A stretch of DNA of 64,000 bases from Neobacillus niacini (GCF_023715785.1 NZ_JAMBOX010000010.1:124001-188000), one strand, 5' to 3'; counted from the stretch's first letter, positions 33,232 to 43,414 are shown. Notes: a model not told the origin generated them from the sequence alone. Program-made: numbers and translations.

Positions 33232-33789
33232 TTATTTTAAAAGTGCTGAAATAATGCTGTTTGCAACTGCTTGCCAAATCGCGGAATCGGTTTGGTACGT
33301 TTCGTTAAAGCTCTTGTACAGGGCAAGCTGCTTCTCCTGGAAATCCGGGGCGTCCTTATCAGGCAAGGTGGCACGCCCTTTGTCAACCCGCGCCTGGACT
33401 TCCGGTGCGCGCGGGCCCCATACGGCCACTTCGTTTCCTTCCTGATCGATAAAAATATAAATTGGGATCGCCCTCGATGTTCCGTTCGTCAAGTATCCAT
33501 CCATCAGTTCAAGATTTTGGTCACGGAGCAGCATCCGTATCTCGATGCCTGCCACTTCAGCAATCGTCATCAGAATCGGATTGTTCAGCATAGCATCACC
33601 GCACCAGTCCTCAGTCAGGACAATGGCTCGCAAATTCTTAGATTTTAAGGCCTCCAGCTTGGTGCGGTCCTCCTCGGATAATGAGAACTTCTCATAAATC
33701 GATACCATTCCATCTTTATTTCTCGTCATGGCATTAATGTAGTCATCGGCCGTCATACCTTTTTCAAACCATCCATTTAAATCCTTCAC
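33232..33789 (-). CDS. thioredoxin-like family protein (single-Cys TEDWCGD)
   Basis: A 185-residue protein with a thioredoxin-like fold: strand-Cys motif IVLTEDWCGDAML near residue 65, later cis-Pro segment SRAIPIYIFID near 110. The second redox Cys is missing (WCGD, not WCGPC), so classical disulfide exchange is unlikely; the Thioredoxin_9 family has this pattern and an unknown role. A GTG start (MKDLNGWFEKG) is favoured because AAAGGGGTG lies 6 bases upstream, while the ATG six codons earlier has no site. The stop abuts the tandem array, which would form its 3' untranslated region. Confidence 0.78.
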   Translation of the reverse strand: MKDLNGWFEKGMTADDYINAMTRNKDGMVSIYEKFSLSEEDRTKLEALKSKNLRAIVLTEDWCGDAMLNNPILMTIAEVAGIEIRMLLRDQNLELMDGYLTNGTSRAIPIYIFIDQEGNEVAVWGPRAPEVQARVDKGRATLPDKDAPDFQEKQLALYKSFNETYQTDSAIWQAVANSIISALLK

Positions 33790-33934
33790 CCTAAGCACCC
33801 CTTTCATTTACTTTTTATCATAGACAATTTGCTTAGGTGATACAAATGAACTGCCTTCCTAGGCTACCGCAAAGAAGGAGATTTATATTTATTTGTAGAA
33901 AAGGTTACACAACTAATTTTTGGAGGGATATATA

Positions 33935-34366
33935 ATGGTTCAACAAAGAGTTAGTCTTCTTACCATTGGCGCATACAATCTGCCTGCACTCCGGGCCTTT
34001 TATCAATCACTTGGCTGGGAACAAACAGAATTCAGTTCAGACAATTACGCTGTTTTTAAAACGGCAGGTGTCCTGCTATCCTTATTTCCTGTCGCTGAGC
34101 TGGCAAAGGATGCCGGTATAGAATTCTCCCCATCACCTGAAAGATATCGGCCTGTTACTTTCGCCATCAATGTAGACAAACCCGAACAAGTTGACGATAC
34201 AATTGAAAAAATCCGGGAGGCTGGCGGGAAAATTTTACGTGAGCCAAGTGATGCTTTTTGGGGCGGTCGCACAGCCTATTTTGCCGACCCCGAACACAAC
34301 CTTTGGGAAGTTGCCTGGAATCCAAGCTCCGTCTTTGATGAGCGCGGGGCAATGATTTCTTTTTAA
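33935..34366 (+). CDS. VOC family protein (glyoxalase-like)
   Basis: A 143-residue vicinal oxygen chelate protein with two beta-alpha-beta-beta-beta modules: LTIGAYNLPALRAFYQSLGW at the start and the C-terminal YFADPEHNLWEVAWNP signature, in which Glu is the usual metal ligand. Most resemble glyoxalase/bleomycin-resistance-type proteins; substrate unknown. GGAGGG lies 7 bases before the ATG at 33935. Confidence 0.85.
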   Translation: MVQQRVSLLTIGAYNLPALRAFYQSLGWEQTEFSSDNYAVFKTAGVLLSLFPVAELAKDAGIEFSPSPERYRPVTFAINVDKPEQVDDTIEKIREAGGKILREPSDAFWGGRTAYFADPEHNLWEVAWNPSSVFDERGAMISF

Positions 34367-34563
34367 AATCAGTTACTTGAAATTGAAATAATTTCCCGAA
34401 TCTAAGGTTATCTTGCCCGTTTTTCCATACTTCGACAGAAATTCGGAAATTCCCTTATCAACCAAACGTTTGGATGAATCAGCCTCTAACCCTTTTCAAT
34501 AAAGGAAATTTTCCCGGGAAATTTCGTTGTTGTTGTCGAAGTTTGCATCGACATTTTTTTCGC

Positions 34564-34600
34564 AAAAAAAGCCGGCAGGAGAGAGTCTGCCGGCTTTTGT
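34564..34600. terminator. bidirectional terminator between the VOC gene and gatB
   Basis: AAAGCCGGCAG/CTGCCGGCTTTT with a loop of nine bases; A and T runs on both sides. It lies right after the gatB stop. The preceding stretch 34367-34560 contains a near-palindrome at 34505-34525 and nothing else I can name. Confidence 0.9.
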
Positions 34601-36028
34601 TTAACGTTTTTGTAGTTCCTGTTGCAATAGCTGATTGACCAACTGAGGGTTTGCCTGTCCCTTTGTAGCCTTCATGATTTGGCCGACAAGGAATCCGGTT
34701 GCTTTCGCCTTACCACCCTTGTAGTCCTCGATGGATTTCGGGTTGTTGTCCAACACTTCAGAAATAATCTTCAGAAGCGCGCCTTCATCAGAGATTTGCA
34801 CAAGTCCTTTTTCCTTAACGATTTGTTCAGGGTCTCCGCCGTTTTCGATTAACTCTTTAAACACCGTCTTGGCAATTTTTGAAGAAATCGTGCCATTTTG
34901 GATGAGTTTAATCATTCCCGCAAGGCTTTCCGGTGTTAATGGAACCTGATGCAGCTCTTTTCCTTCTGCATTCAAGTAGCCCGACACCTCGACCATGATC
35001 CAGTTGGAGGCCAATTTAGCGTCAGCCCCATTATTAACAGTGGCTTCAAAGAAGTCAGCCATTTCTTTTGTTACTGTCAGTACCTTGGCATCGTAAACAG
35101 GGAGTCCCAGTTCCTCGATATACCGTTTTTGTCGCTCATCCGGGAGCTCAGGGATTTCCGCACGAATCCGCGCTTTCCAGTCTTCATCAATGTAGAGTTC
35201 AACCAAGTCCGGTTCCGGGAAGTAACGGTAATCATCGGAACCCTCTTTCACACGCATCAGAATCGTCGTTCCGGTTGCTTCATCAAATCGGCGTGTTTCC
35301 TGCTCAATTTTTCCGCCGGCAGAGACAACCTCACGCTGGCGCTTTTCCTCAAACTCGAGGCCTTTACGAACAAAGTTGAATGAATTTAGGTTCTTCAATT
35401 CGGTCTTTGTTCCGAATTCCTCTTGTCCAACAGGGCGAATCGAGATATTAGCGTCGCAGCGTAGCGAGCCTTCTTCCATTTTACAATCGGAAACACCAGT
35501 ATATTGAATGATGGATTTTAATTTTTCCAAATATGCGTAAGCTTCATTAGGTGTGCGGATGTCCGGTTCGGAAACGATTTCCACAAGCGGTGTTCCCTGC
35601 CGGTTAATGTCTACTAATGAATAGCCCTTTTCATGGTTCAGCTTGCCGGCATCCTCTTCCAAATGAATCCTTGTAATCCCAATCCTTTTTGTGTAGCCAT
35701 CCACTTCGATGTCAATCCAGCCATGCTCGCCGATTGGCTGGTCGAACTGCGAGATTTGGTAGGCCTTCGGGTTGTCCGGATAAAAATAGTTCTTCCGGTC
35801 AAATTTCGTATGAGTAGCAACCTGGCAATTTAACGCCATTGCCGCCTTCATTCCGAATTCAACGGCTTTCTTATTTAACACAGGCAGTACCCCAGGATAG
35901 CCAAGGTCAATGACTGACGTATTTGTATTCGGCTCAGCGCCAAAATGGTTTGGGCTTGCCGAGAAAATTTTTGAATCTGTTTTTAATTCTACGTGGACTT
36001 CAAGTCCAATCACTGTTTCAAAATCCAT
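34601..36028 (-). CDS. gatB: Asp-tRNA(Asn)/Glu-tRNA(Gln) amidotransferase subunit B
   Basis: Kinase and tRNA-binding subunit of GatCAB, which turns Glu-tRNA(Gln) into Gln-tRNA(Gln). 475 residues. GatB signatures: [15 protein letters not shown] at the N-terminus, [20 protein letters not shown], and [11 protein letters not shown]; the C-terminal YqeY-like tail domain ends [14 protein letters not shown] at 36028 has GGGGGTG 6 bases upstream; a GTG three codons earlier is possible. It follows gatA by 12 bases. Confidence 0.97.
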   Translation of the reverse strand: MDFETVIGLEVHVELKTDSKIFSASPNHFGAEPNTNTSVIDLGYPGVLPVLNKKAVEFGMKAAMALNCQVATHTKFDRKNYFYPDNPKAYQISQFDQPIGEHGWIDIEVDGYTKRIGITRIHLEEDAGKLNHEKGYSLVDINRQGTPLVEIVSEPDIRTPNEAYAYLEKLKSIIQYTGVSDCKMEEGSLRCDANISIRPVGQEEFGTKTELKNLNSFNFVRKGLEFEEKRQREVVSAGGKIEQETRRFDEATGTTILMRVKEGSDDYRYFPEPDLVELYIDEDWKARIRAEIPELPDERQKRYIEELGLPVYDAKVLTVTKEMADFFEATVNNGADAKLASNWIMVEVSGYLNAEGKELHQVPLTPESLAGMIKLIQNGTISSKIAKTVFKELIENGGDPEQIVKEKGLVQISDEGALLKIISEVLDNNPKSIEDYKGGKAKATGFLVGQIMKATKGQANPQLVNQLLQQELQKR

Positions 36029-36040
36029 TCTCTTCACCCC

Positions 36041-37492
36041 CTACAGTTCCGGCTTCTGTTTATGGTAGTCAGTTGCTTGCTCAAATGCGTGCGCCACCCG
36101 GTAAACGGTCGCTTCATCAAAATGCTTGCCGATGATTTGCAGCCCAAGCGGCAATCCGTTGTCAAACCCGCATGGAACAGAAATTCCCGGGACTCCGGCA
36201 AGGTTTACTGGTATCGTTAAAATATCGTTGACATACATGGTTAACGGGTCAGCGATGTTTTCACCGATTTTAAAGGCCGGTGTCGGCGTGGTCGGCCCAA
36301 TGATCACATCATATTTTTCAAAAACCTGCTCAAAGTCTTGCTTGATTAGCGTCCGGACCTTTTGCGCCTTTTTATAGTAGGCATCATAATAACCAGAGCT
36401 TAATGCAAACGTTCCAAGCATAATCCGGCGCTTGACTTCATCACCGAAGCCTTCCGCACGGGTCTTTTTATATAAATCTAACAAGTTTTCCGCATTCGGG
36501 GTCCGATAGCCATAGCGGACTCCGTCAAAGCGGGCCAGGTTGGCTGATGCTTCAGACGAAGAAATCAAATAATAAGCCGCCAGAGCATACTTAGAGTGCG
36601 GCAGGGATACCTCTTCCCAAACGGCGCCTTGTGCTTCAAGGACTTTTAGGGCATTCAGGACAGACTCACGAACCGATTCTTGTACCCCTTCACCTAGATA
36701 CTCTTTTGGAACCGCTATTTTTAAACCCTTCACATCACCTGTCAAAGCTGCGGCAAAGTTCGGCACCTCAACATTAGCGGAAGTTGAATCCATTGCATCT
36801 ATGCCAGATATAGCCTGCAGCAGGTACGCGTTGTCCTCAACTGTTCTGGTAATCGGTCCGATTTGATCGAGCGACGAAGCAAATGCCACAAGACCGAAAC
36901 GGGAAACACGTCCATAGGTTGGTTTCATTCCCACGACACCGCAAAACGCAGCCGGTTGGCGAATTGATCCTCCTGTGTCAGAACCGAGGGAAAACAGCAC
37001 TTCGCCAGCTGCAACCGATGCAGCCGAGCCGCCTGACGAACCTCCTGGCACTCTCTCCAGGTTCCAAGGGTTACGCGTTTTCTGGAAGCGGGAGTTTTCG
37101 TTGGAAGAACCCATCGCAAACTCGTCCATGTTTAGTTTTCCGATTGTCACGGTTTCGGCCTGCTGCAGCTTCTGTACGACAGTGGCATCATAAATTGGGT
37201 CAAAGTTTTCGAGAATCTTGCTGGCACAGGTTGTCCTAAGGCCCTTTGTGACGATATTGTCCTTTATCCCGATTGGCATCCCATACAGTAAGCCTTTGGT
37301 GGAATCCTGGTTTTCATCAAGCGACTTTGCGGCCCCACGTGCCCGGTCTTCATCCAATGTCAAAAAAGCCTGGACCTTGTCATCAACCTCGGAGATTCTT
37401 TTATACGATTCCTCGACTAAGTCAGAGACTTTTAGTTCTTTTTTATGTAAAAGCTCATGAAGTTCTGAAACTTTATGATCAAATAAACTCAC
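36041..37492 (-). CDS. gatA: Asp-tRNA(Asn)/Glu-tRNA(Gln) amidotransferase subunit A
   Basis: Glutaminase subunit of GatCAB, 483 residues. Amidase signature with the Ser-cisSer-Lys triad: Lys in [10 protein letters not shown] (~77), [15 protein letters not shown] (~150-164) and [15 protein letters not shown] (~173-187). It releases ammonia from glutamine that is channelled to GatB. The start is GTG. Twelve bases separate it from gatC and from gatB, giving a tight operon gatC-gatA-gatB. Confidence 0.97.
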   Translation of the reverse strand: MSLFDHKVSELHELLHKKELKVSDLVEESYKRISEVDDKVQAFLTLDEDRARGAAKSLDENQDSTKGLLYGMPIGIKDNIVTKGLRTTCASKILENFDPIYDATVVQKLQQAETVTIGKLNMDEFAMGSSNENSRFQKTRNPWNLERVPGGSSGGSAASVAAGEVLFSLGSDTGGSIRQPAAFCGVVGMKPTYGRVSRFGLVAFASSLDQIGPITRTVEDNAYLLQAISGIDAMDSTSANVEVPNFAAALTGDVKGLKIAVPKEYLGEGVQESVRESVLNALKVLEAQGAVWEEVSLPHSKYALAAYYLISSSEASANLARFDGVRYGYRTPNAENLLDLYKKTRAEGFGDEVKRRIMLGTFALSSGYYDAYYKKAQKVRTLIKQDFEQVFEKYDVIIGPTTPTPAFKIGENIADPLTMYVNDILTIPVNLAGVPGISVPCGFDNGLPLGLQIIGKHFDEATVYRVAHAFEQATDYHKQKPEL

Positions 37493-37504
37493 TATTCTAT
37501 CCTC

Positions 37505-37798
37505 CTATTCCCCCAAGATTGAAGGCACTTTAAATTGCCCGTCCTGATGCTCTGGCGCATTTTTCAAAACTTCTTCACGCGGTAATCCCGGCTGTGGCGT
37601 ATCCTCGCGCAACACGTTTTTCATATCCAGTACATGGTATGTAGGTTCCACATTTTCCGTATCCAGCTCATTTAACTGCTCGGCGAATGTGATAATCGCA
37701 TCAAGCTGCTTTGTCATCTTTTCCGCCTCTTCTTCCGTAAGGGCAAGCCTTGCCAAATTGGCCACATGCTTGACCTGATCCGTTGAAATCCGTGACAT
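37505..37798 (-). CDS. gatC: Asp-tRNA(Asn)/Glu-tRNA(Gln) amidotransferase subunit C
   Basis: Small structural subunit of GatCAB that wraps GatA and GatB, 97 residues, the usual size. Starts [20 protein letters not shown]; the open frame extends nine codons upstream, but GGAGG lies 8 bases before this ATG. First gene of gatCAB. Conserved [19 protein letters not shown] segment in the C-terminal half. Confidence 0.96.
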   Translation of the reverse strand: MSRISTDQVKHVANLARLALTEEEAEKMTKQLDAIITFAEQLNELDTENVEPTYHVLDMKNVLREDTPQPGLPREEVLKNAPEHQDGQFKVPSILGE

Positions 37799-37956
37799 CT
37801 CGTTTCCCTCCGTTTCCAATCTCATTTTAATATTGATAATATCAAACTTTCACGCTTTAGAGCAATGATTTCCCTTAACAGTATGGACAAGAAAGGGATG
37901 GTTTAAATTTTTAAAAAGAAAGACCACATATGATCAATTGTCAGCGGCCCCTTTAA

Positions 37957-38457
37957 TCAACTGACCAATTTTCTTTTTCTTCGCGGTTTCTTTTTCGGTC
38001 CTGTCATCAGCTGCAGGATTTTAAAAGGAATATAGCCCAAGAAGCCGCCAACCGTGTTCAAAATCAAATCATCGACATCAAAGCTGCCAAATTCAAACGC
38101 CAGCTGAAGGACTTCATAGGTCAGGCTTAAACAAAATGTCGAAAGGACTACGGTGCCCAATTTTTGAAACCGTTTTGCCAGCATTGGTAAAATAAAGCCA
38201 AACGGGATAAAGCCGATTACATTGCCCGCTAGGTTCTTCACACGAATATCAAAATTGATATCGGCCAAAAACAGATAAAAATTAATCGTTTTAAACGGAA
38301 CAAAATTATTGGAACGCCAAAAATATGGCTGATTGCTGAAATTAAAATGATGTACAATTTCTGATAGAGGAATATATTTAAAAAGAATAAGCTTCGTAAG
38401 GATTGCCAAATAAAAACAAAGAATGATAAGTAACAATATTTTTTTTATTATTTTCAT
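37957..38457 (-). CDS. VanZ family membrane protein
   Basis: A 166-residue protein with four or five membrane helices. VanZ-domain features: the NFVPFKTI segment (~52-59), NLAGNVIGFIPFGFILP (~75-91), and the acidic FDVDDLILNTVGGFLGY motif (~123-139). The tail is strongly basic (KKKPRRKRK). VanZ homologues modify susceptibility to lipoglycopeptides such as teicoplanin in enterococci, but most chromosomal members have no known function. Monocistronic. Confidence 0.88.
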   Translation of the reverse strand: MKIIKKILLLIILCFYLAILTKLILFKYIPLSEIVHHFNFSNQPYFWRSNNFVPFKTINFYLFLADINFDIRVKNLAGNVIGFIPFGFILPMLAKRFQKLGTVVLSTFCLSLTYEVLQLAFEFGSFDVDDLILNTVGGFLGYIPFKILQLMTGPKKKPRRKRKLVS

Positions 38458-38547
38458 GTATTTTACTCCAAAAAAATTATAAACCTACCATACCATATTT
38501 TCCAAAAATACGGGTAAAAAACTAAAAAGTTACTGGAGGAACTACCA

Positions 38548-38997
38548 ATGGCAGAACATCGATTTTATTTAAAAGCAAACTGGCCGGGGCTGCGCAATGA
38601 TGTAGGGGAAATTGAGGCTGGGAATCTGAAAACGAAGGTATCCATCCCGCCGGAAATGGATGGCCCGGGTGTCGGCACAAATCCCGATGAAATGCTGCTT
38701 GGTGCAGCAGCAACCTGTTATATCATTACACTCGCAGCAATGATGGAACGCCGCGGGCTTAAAAAGGTAAGTTTAACGATGGAATCTGAGGGATTTGTTG
38801 ATGTGACGAAAGGAGTTATCACTTATAAGAAAATCATTCATCGTCCGCAAATTGTCTTAACCGCTAGTGCATCCGAAAAAGACATCGAAATGGCTCATAA
38901 ACTGGCCAAAAAGGCGGAAACCTCCTGCATGATCAGCAGGGCAGTGCATGGAAATGTGGAAATTGCTCTGGAGGCAACAGTGGAATTGGCAAATTAA
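38548..38997 (+). CDS. OsmC/Ohr family protein (SACOL1771-type)
   Basis: A 149-residue OsmC-like protein. Two redox-active cysteines as expected: AATCYIITLAAMMERRG (~57) and AETSCMISRAV (~128), with an N-terminal beta domain. The family reduces organic hydroperoxides through a disulfide relay. GGAGG precedes the ATG by 8 bases. A terminator follows immediately. Confidence 0.88.
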   Translation: MAEHRFYLKANWPGLRNDVGEIEAGNLKTKVSIPPEMDGPGVGTNPDEMLLGAAATCYIITLAAMMERRGLKKVSLTMESEGFVDVTKGVITYKKIIHRPQIVLTASASEKDIEMAHKLAKKAETSCMISRAVHGNVEIALEATVELAN

Positions 38998-39020
38998 AAG
39001 GGGCTCATGAGGCCCCTATT
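38995..39020. terminator. bidirectional terminator between osmC-like gene and fosB
   Basis: AAGGGGCTCATGAGGCCCCT-type hairpin: an AGGGGCC/GGCCCCT-like stem around a short loop, with A residues before and T residues after. It lies between convergent genes. Confidence 0.65.
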
Positions 39021-39443
39021 TCAATTAAAAAACTCCATATGCGCTTTTTCTTGTTTATAGTAATCCAGTCTGTCCTGCAATGTACCGGTATGGAACTCAA
39101 ACTTATGTCCATCCGGGTCCGTGAAGTAGATTGATTTTTTATCCCGCTCATCTCTCTCACGTCCTGGTAGGATATTTACCTGCAATTGTTCCAGTTTATC
39201 GTGTATTTTTTGAAAATCTGCCACGTCTATAGAAAAAGCAATATGCGTATACGATTCGCGGATTTCATTTCTAGGAATACCCTTTTCCTCGTTCAACGCA
39301 AGCCATAATCCATCTACATCAAAGTAGGCAGTAGTGCGCCCCTTCACCAGCAGCTTTGCATCAAAGACCTTCTGATAGAATTCTATCGATTGCTCCAAAT
39401 TTGAAACCGAAAATAATAGATGGTTGATCCCCTTTATTGGCAT
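39021..39443 (-). CDS. fosB: metallothiol transferase FosB (fosfomycin resistance)
   Basis: VOC-fold enzyme that opens the epoxide of fosfomycin with bacillithiol (or cysteine) as the thiol donor. 140 residues. Metal ligands are in place: His8 ([12 protein letters not shown]), His67 (SYTHIAFS) and Glu116 (HKFEFHTG), and the strongly conserved [20 protein letters not shown] stretch is intact, so it should be active. The C-terminal [10 protein letters not shown] is also characteristic. It is chromosomal, with a terminator shared with the OsmC gene; upstream lies the unknown barrel-like gene (28-base gap), so it may be in the same transcript. Confidence 0.93.
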   Translation of the reverse strand: MPIKGINHLLFSVSNLEQSIEFYQKVFDAKLLVKGRTTAYFDVDGLWLALNEEKGIPRNEIRESYTHIAFSIDVADFQKIHDKLEQLQVNILPGRERDERDKKSIYFTDPDGHKFEFHTGTLQDRLDYYKQEKAHMEFFN

Positions 39444-39470
39444 GTTCTTACTCCTATTTTTTAAACTCTC

Positions 39471-40388
39471 TTAGCGTTTTACTGAGGATGCCATTCTTAC
39501 ATAAGTATGACGTCTCCCTCTAACGGCAATGGAATAGGTCATGATGTTTTCAGGCACTGCAATTCCGTAGAAACCAGTGTCACCAATATGATAGATATCG
39601 GCTCCGGCCATTTTGCTATTTAGGGCAATTTGACGGATTGTCGCCTCATCTGCCCCCTCTTGACTTGTGCCGATCGTAAGCATCGCCAATGCCCCTTTAG
39701 AATGAACCAATCGAACAAACTTCTCACTGGTCGCCAACGTAATTCCTGGTACGGTGCCTGGGGCTGGCATCAGAATGATATCTGCACCCGCTTCAATAAA
39801 GTTTGTAATTGACTCTTCTGAAACAATGCCGCTGCCTGTTTCATTTGCGACCCCTGCACCATGCATTTTTCCTGCAATGATTAACCCCTCATCACCAAAA
39901 ACCTCACGTGCCTTCTTAATCGCCCCAATCGTTTCATCGTTGGTTACGCCAGTCTTTGGATTCCCAGTTAAACAGACAAAGTCGAAGCCTAATTTTTTTG
40001 CCTCTCTTAATGTTTCTTCTGAAGCAATTCTGCCTTTTGAAAGCGTGTCGAGCTTTTCAATTTTATCGGCATTAAGGTCAACCGGCTCCAAATTTACACC
40101 TACAGGGCGTCCGGTTAATTCCTTTATTTTTTCAACGACTAATTCATTTTCCTTGCATTTATATCCTTCAATCGATGGGTTAAAGACATCAAATAGGTTT
40201 AGTAATAATAAATCGGCACCGAAGGCAGCGGCGAGCTCCGCATTGGTAACACTCGGATATAATGGGGCTACTGCAGTCATTGTCTCCGATAAAATCGTTC
40301 TTCCTTCGGATGCTTTAATGGATTGTTTTAAGTCCTGACCATTCATTTTTTGAAAATCTGATGCGGTGCAATCTAAAATTCTTTTCAA
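39471..40388 (-). CDS. uncharacterised barrel-like protein (DUF7916-type)
   Basis: A 305-residue cytoplasmic protein whose alternating strands and helices suggest a TIM barrel: LLLLNLFD, GRPVGVNLEPVD, FDFVCLTGNPKTGVTN, LIIAGKMHGAG, ADIILMPAPGTVPGI, LAMLTIGTSQEGAD and ADIYHIGDTGF. Phosphate-binding-like loops (GNPKTG, PAPGTVPG, GTSQEG) occur at strand ends. I recall similar proteins listed without function or under wrong haloacid dehalogenase names. The start is TTG. It lies between a Gfo/Idh/MocA dehydrogenase (41-base gap) and fosB, perhaps one operon. Confidence 0.6.
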   Translation of the reverse strand: MKRILDCTASDFQKMNGQDLKQSIKASEGRTILSETMTAVAPLYPSVTNAELAAAFGADLLLLNLFDVFNPSIEGYKCKENELVVEKIKELTGRPVGVNLEPVDLNADKIEKLDTLSKGRIASEETLREAKKLGFDFVCLTGNPKTGVTNDETIGAIKKAREVFGDEGLIIAGKMHGAGVANETGSGIVSEESITNFIEAGADIILMPAPGTVPGITLATSEKFVRLVHSKGALAMLTIGTSQEGADEATIRQIALNSKMAGADIYHIGDTGFYGIAVPENIMTYSIAVRGRRHTYVRMASSVKR

Positions 40389-40429
40389 CAGGTATTCATC
40401 CCTTTCATCGTTAAGATTGTTCCTGGATT

Positions 40430-41422
40430 TTATACTTTATAATAATTCTTTACCATTTCCCCCATCACCCAATTTGTCCTTGCCCCGGTGATGCCGGTGC
40501 TTGGGCATTCGCCGCCAATTCCGGTCAATTCGGAAACGATTCTTTCGACAAGCGGCTGATGGACGTGCTTTGGCGGTTCAAAGCTCCATTGTTCCGTTCC
40601 GTTTGCTGTTTTCAAACTCACCGGGTCGTTGCCAAAGGTTGAAAATGAAATTTTACCTTTCGTTCCGACGATTTCATTGAGATCGACGTTTTCAAAAGCA
40701 GTAAAACACCAATTGCCAACCCCATGCACACCGGATTCAAACAAATATGTACCAGTCACGATATCTTCTGCGTGATAATAGTCCCCCTGGTTAGTTGCAA
40801 AGCCCTGCACCTCTTTGACGGGTCCAAGCAAGTAGTCCAGCATATCAAGCGTATGGCTGGCTAAATCAAAAAATAGTCCGCCGCCTGCTAAATCCGGCTG
40901 TACCCGCCAAGGGAGATGACTCGGATCCTTCACATCTTCAGAGGGTTTTTGGTACTGTGTAGTGGAAGCGAAGCGCACATCACCGATCACGTTACTTTCC
41001 AACAGTTCCTTTATTTTTAAAAATTTTGGCTGGGCCCTGCGATAATAGGCAACGAATAAGGGAACCCCGGCAGCCTTGCAGGCGGTAATCATTTCCTGGC
41101 ATTCTTCGGCGTTTAGTGCCATTGGCTTCTCTACATAAACAGGCTTTCCCGCTTTCGCCGCTTTAATCGTATATTCTTTATGGGATCCAGGTGGGGTGGC
41201 AATATAGACAACATCGACTTCAGGATCGTTTATGAGTGCGTCGCCGTTATCGTACCATTTGGGCACCCCATGCCGCTCGGCGTAATCCTTGGCGAGTTCC
41301 CCCGTTCTTCGCATAACGGCAACAAGCTCCGAGTTTTCCACCTTTTGAAATGCCGGGCCGCTTTTTACTTCCGTAACATCGCCACAGCCAATAATGCCCC
41401 AGCGCACTTTGTCAAATTTCAT
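40430..41422 (-). CDS. Gfo/Idh/MocA family oxidoreductase
   Basis: NAD(P)-dependent sugar or polyol dehydrogenase-like protein, 330 residues. N-terminal Rossmann motif WGIIGCGDVTEVKSG (~8-22), the catalytic-site EKPMALNAEE (~97-106) with its Lys, and a C-terminal GFO/IDH domain containing GGGLFFDLASHTLDML, in which the His is the usual catalytic residue. Substrate unknown. Start at the second ATG, since GGAGGGGG lies 7 bases upstream. Confidence 0.9.
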   Translation of the reverse strand: MKFDKVRWGIIGCGDVTEVKSGPAFQKVENSELVAVMRRTGELAKDYAERHGVPKWYDNGDALINDPEVDVVYIATPPGSHKEYTIKAAKAGKPVYVEKPMALNAEECQEMITACKAAGVPLFVAYYRRAQPKFLKIKELLESNVIGDVRFASTTQYQKPSEDVKDPSHLPWRVQPDLAGGGLFFDLASHTLDMLDYLLGPVKEVQGFATNQGDYYHAEDIVTGTYLFESGVHGVGNWCFTAFENVDLNEIVGTKGKISFSTFGNDPVSLKTANGTEQWSFEPPKHVHQPLVERIVSELTGIGGECPSTGITGARTNWVMGEMVKNYYKV

Positions 41423-41497
41423 TTTGCTTTCCCCCTCCATTTATCGTCTTTTTCTAATCATAATGATAACATTTACTCAGAAAAGTCCACAAACGCA

Positions 41498-41519
41498 AAA
41501 GGAGCTCTTTAAAGCTCCT
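41498..41519 (-). terminator. terminator after yueI
   Basis: GGAGCTTT/AGAGCTCC stem with a very small loop, followed on the minus strand by TTTTGCG. It lies 9 bases past the stop. Confidence 0.65.
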
Positions 41520-41527
41520 CCTTTGAT

Positions 41528-41959
41528 TTACCTGTTGAATAACTTCGCAAAAAAGCCTTTTCCCTTTTTAACCTCGCTGGTGTATGCAGCCTTTTTAGTT
41601 ATAAAAATTTCTTCTTTATCAATGGCATGGTCCATTGCCAGTACCAGGCCGATGTCGGTGTCGTGCTCCTTGTTGGTGACAATCGTATGGCCGATTTTGT
41701 TTTTTGTCGCCATTTTTACATATTTGGATAAGTCTTCGTAGTTCATGTTTCCGTTTAGAAAAAGATGGGACTGTGGGTGCTGCTTCATAAATTGGCCCAG
41801 TTGCGGGTAAGGCTTTGCTTCAGCCACCTGACTTTTTGTTAGCGCCACGATAATTCGTTCCCTTAAGGTCCCTAAGTATTTTCTCCGCTCCTCGGGCTTT
41901 GTCACCAAAGGTCCGTAGATACCCTGCTGCAAGACCTCGTCAACGTTAGGCTTTTTCAA
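41528..41959 (-). CDS. yueI: YueI family protein (DUF1694)
   Basis: A 143-residue cytoplasmic protein of unknown function found through Bacillaceae. Family landmarks: VDEVLQQGIYG, PEERRKYLGTLRERI, and FLNGNMNYEDLSKYVKMA. The open frame is longer, but a TTG at 41959 (MKKPNVDEVLQ) has GGAG 9 bases upstream and matches the family N-terminus; the ATG five codons earlier lies within that binding site. Downstream of aceA on the same strand, behind a terminator. Confidence 0.8.
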   Translation of the reverse strand: MKKPNVDEVLQQGIYGPLVTKPEERRKYLGTLRERIIVALTKSQVAEAKPYPQLGQFMKQHPQSHLFLNGNMNYEDLSKYVKMATKNKIGHTIVTNKEHDTDIGLVLAMDHAIDKEEIFITKKAAYTSEVKKGKGFFAKLFNR

Positions 41960-42025
41960 AAAAATCAACTCCATCCAAAAAGGCTCATTATTAAGTATGA
42001 CAATATCATAAAAAGGGTTACAGGC

Positions 42026-42061
42026 AAAAAAAATCCCCCTCTCCGGGGGGAGAGAAGGATT
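42026..42061 (-). terminator. terminator after aceA
   Basis: CTCTCC/GGAGAG core with AATCC/GGATT outer pairs and a C-rich loop, then TTTTTTTG on the minus strand. It follows the aceA stop by 17 bases. Confidence 0.75.
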
Positions 42062-42077
42062 TCGAGCCAACCATTTA

Positions 42078-43361
42078 TTATTTTGCACCAGTGAATTGCT
42101 CTTCTTCTGTCGAGCCTTTCAATGCTGTAGTCGAAGATGTTCCGCCAGAGATGACCATTGATACTTGGTCAAAGTAACCTGTACCAACTTCACGCTGGTG
42201 ACGGGTGGCCGTGTAGCCATATTGCTCACTGTCAAACTCAGCTTGCTGAAGCTCGGAGTATGCAGCCATACCGCGCTCCTTGTAGCCGCGGGCAAGCTCG
42301 AACATGCTGTGGTTTAATGCATGGAAGCCGGCAAGTGTGACAAATTGGAACTTGTAGCCCATTTTGCCAAGCTCTTGCTGGAACTTCGCGATGGTTTCAT
42401 CATCAAGCTTCTTCTTCCAGTTGAACGATGGCGAGCAGTTATAGGCAAGCAGCTTACCAGGGAACTTCTCATGAATCGCTTCCGCAAAAAGGCGGGCTTC
42501 CTCAATGTTTGGCTCGGAAGTTTCGCACCAGATTAGATCGGCATATGGAGCATAGGCCAAACCGCGGGCAATTGCCTGGTCAATCCCGGCTTTTGTGCGG
42601 AAGAATCCTTCTGTTGTGCGTTCACCGGTAATAAATGGTGCATCGTTCTCATCGATATCGCTGGTGATTAAATCAGCAGCATTAGCATCAGTACGGGCAA
42701 CTAGCACAGTAGGAACGCCCATGACATCCGCTGCTAAGCGTGCGGCAATCAGGTTGCGGACCGCGGTTTGCGTTGGGAGCAACACTTTACCGCCCAGGTG
42801 GCCGCATTTTTTCTCGGAAGATAGCTGGTCTTCAAAGTGAACGCCTGAAGCACCTGCTTCAATCATGCCCTTCATTAATTCAAAGCAGTTTAACTGGCCG
42901 CCAAATCCTGCTTCGGCGTCAGCAACGATTGGCGCAAACCAGTCAATCGAGTTGTCGCCTTCGGAATGAGTGATTTGGTCAGCACGCTGTAATGCCTGGT
43001 TAATTCTTTTAACAACAGCCGGAACGCTGTTAGCAGGATACAAGCTTTGGTCCGGGTACATATGGCCCGAGAGGTTGGCGTCTGCGGCTACCTGCCAGCC
43101 GCTTAAGTAAATGGCTTTTAAACCAGCTTTCACCTGCTGGACCGCCTGGTTACCAGTCAAGGCACCAAGGGCGTTGATATAATCTTCTTCGTTCAATAGC
43201 TTCCAAAGCTTTTCGGAGCCTTTCTTTGCTAATGTATGTTCAATATCGATTGAACCGCGAAGTTTAATCACATCTTCGGCGGTATAAGGTCGGGTAATCC
43301 CCTTCCAGCGCGCATCCATTTCCCAGTTTTCGTGTAATTGAGCTACTCTTGCATCAGTCAT
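42078..43361 (-). CDS. aceA: isocitrate lyase
   Basis: First glyoxylate-shunt enzyme, splitting isocitrate into succinate and glyoxylate so that acetate or fatty acids can feed biosynthesis. 427 residues. Active-site motif KKCGHLGGK (~188-196) and metal-site ADAEAGFGG, with LIWCETSEP later. Length is that of bacterial AceA. It follows malate synthase by 53 bases on the same strand, so aceB-aceA is an operon; a terminator follows. Confidence 0.97.
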   Translation of the reverse strand: MTDARVAQLHENWEMDARWKGITRPYTAEDVIKLRGSIDIEHTLAKKGSEKLWKLLNEEDYINALGALTGNQAVQQVKAGLKAIYLSGWQVAADANLSGHMYPDQSLYPANSVPAVVKRINQALQRADQITHSEGDNSIDWFAPIVADAEAGFGGQLNCFELMKGMIEAGASGVHFEDQLSSEKKCGHLGGKVLLPTQTAVRNLIAARLAADVMGVPTVLVARTDANAADLITSDIDENDAPFITGERTTEGFFRTKAGIDQAIARGLAYAPYADLIWCETSEPNIEEARLFAEAIHEKFPGKLLAYNCSPSFNWKKKLDDETIAKFQQELGKMGYKFQFVTLAGFHALNHSMFELARGYKERGMAAYSELQQAEFDSEQYGYTATRHQREVGTGYFDQVSMVISGGTSSTTALKGSTEEEQFTGAK

Positions 43362-43414
43362 TTTAAAAATCCTCCCTATTATTCTATTAAAATTTTTATT
43401 TAAATAATTACTTA

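Noticed and set aside
32564..33445. Three long overlapping plus-strand frames across the 52-bp array, with repetitive proteins (e.g. FGRFGTLLSTGTSDFPW)
   Set aside because: All three frames are open only because a stop-free unit of 52 bases cycles through every frame. There is no ribosome binding site and no family resemblance, so I treat it as noncoding repeat.
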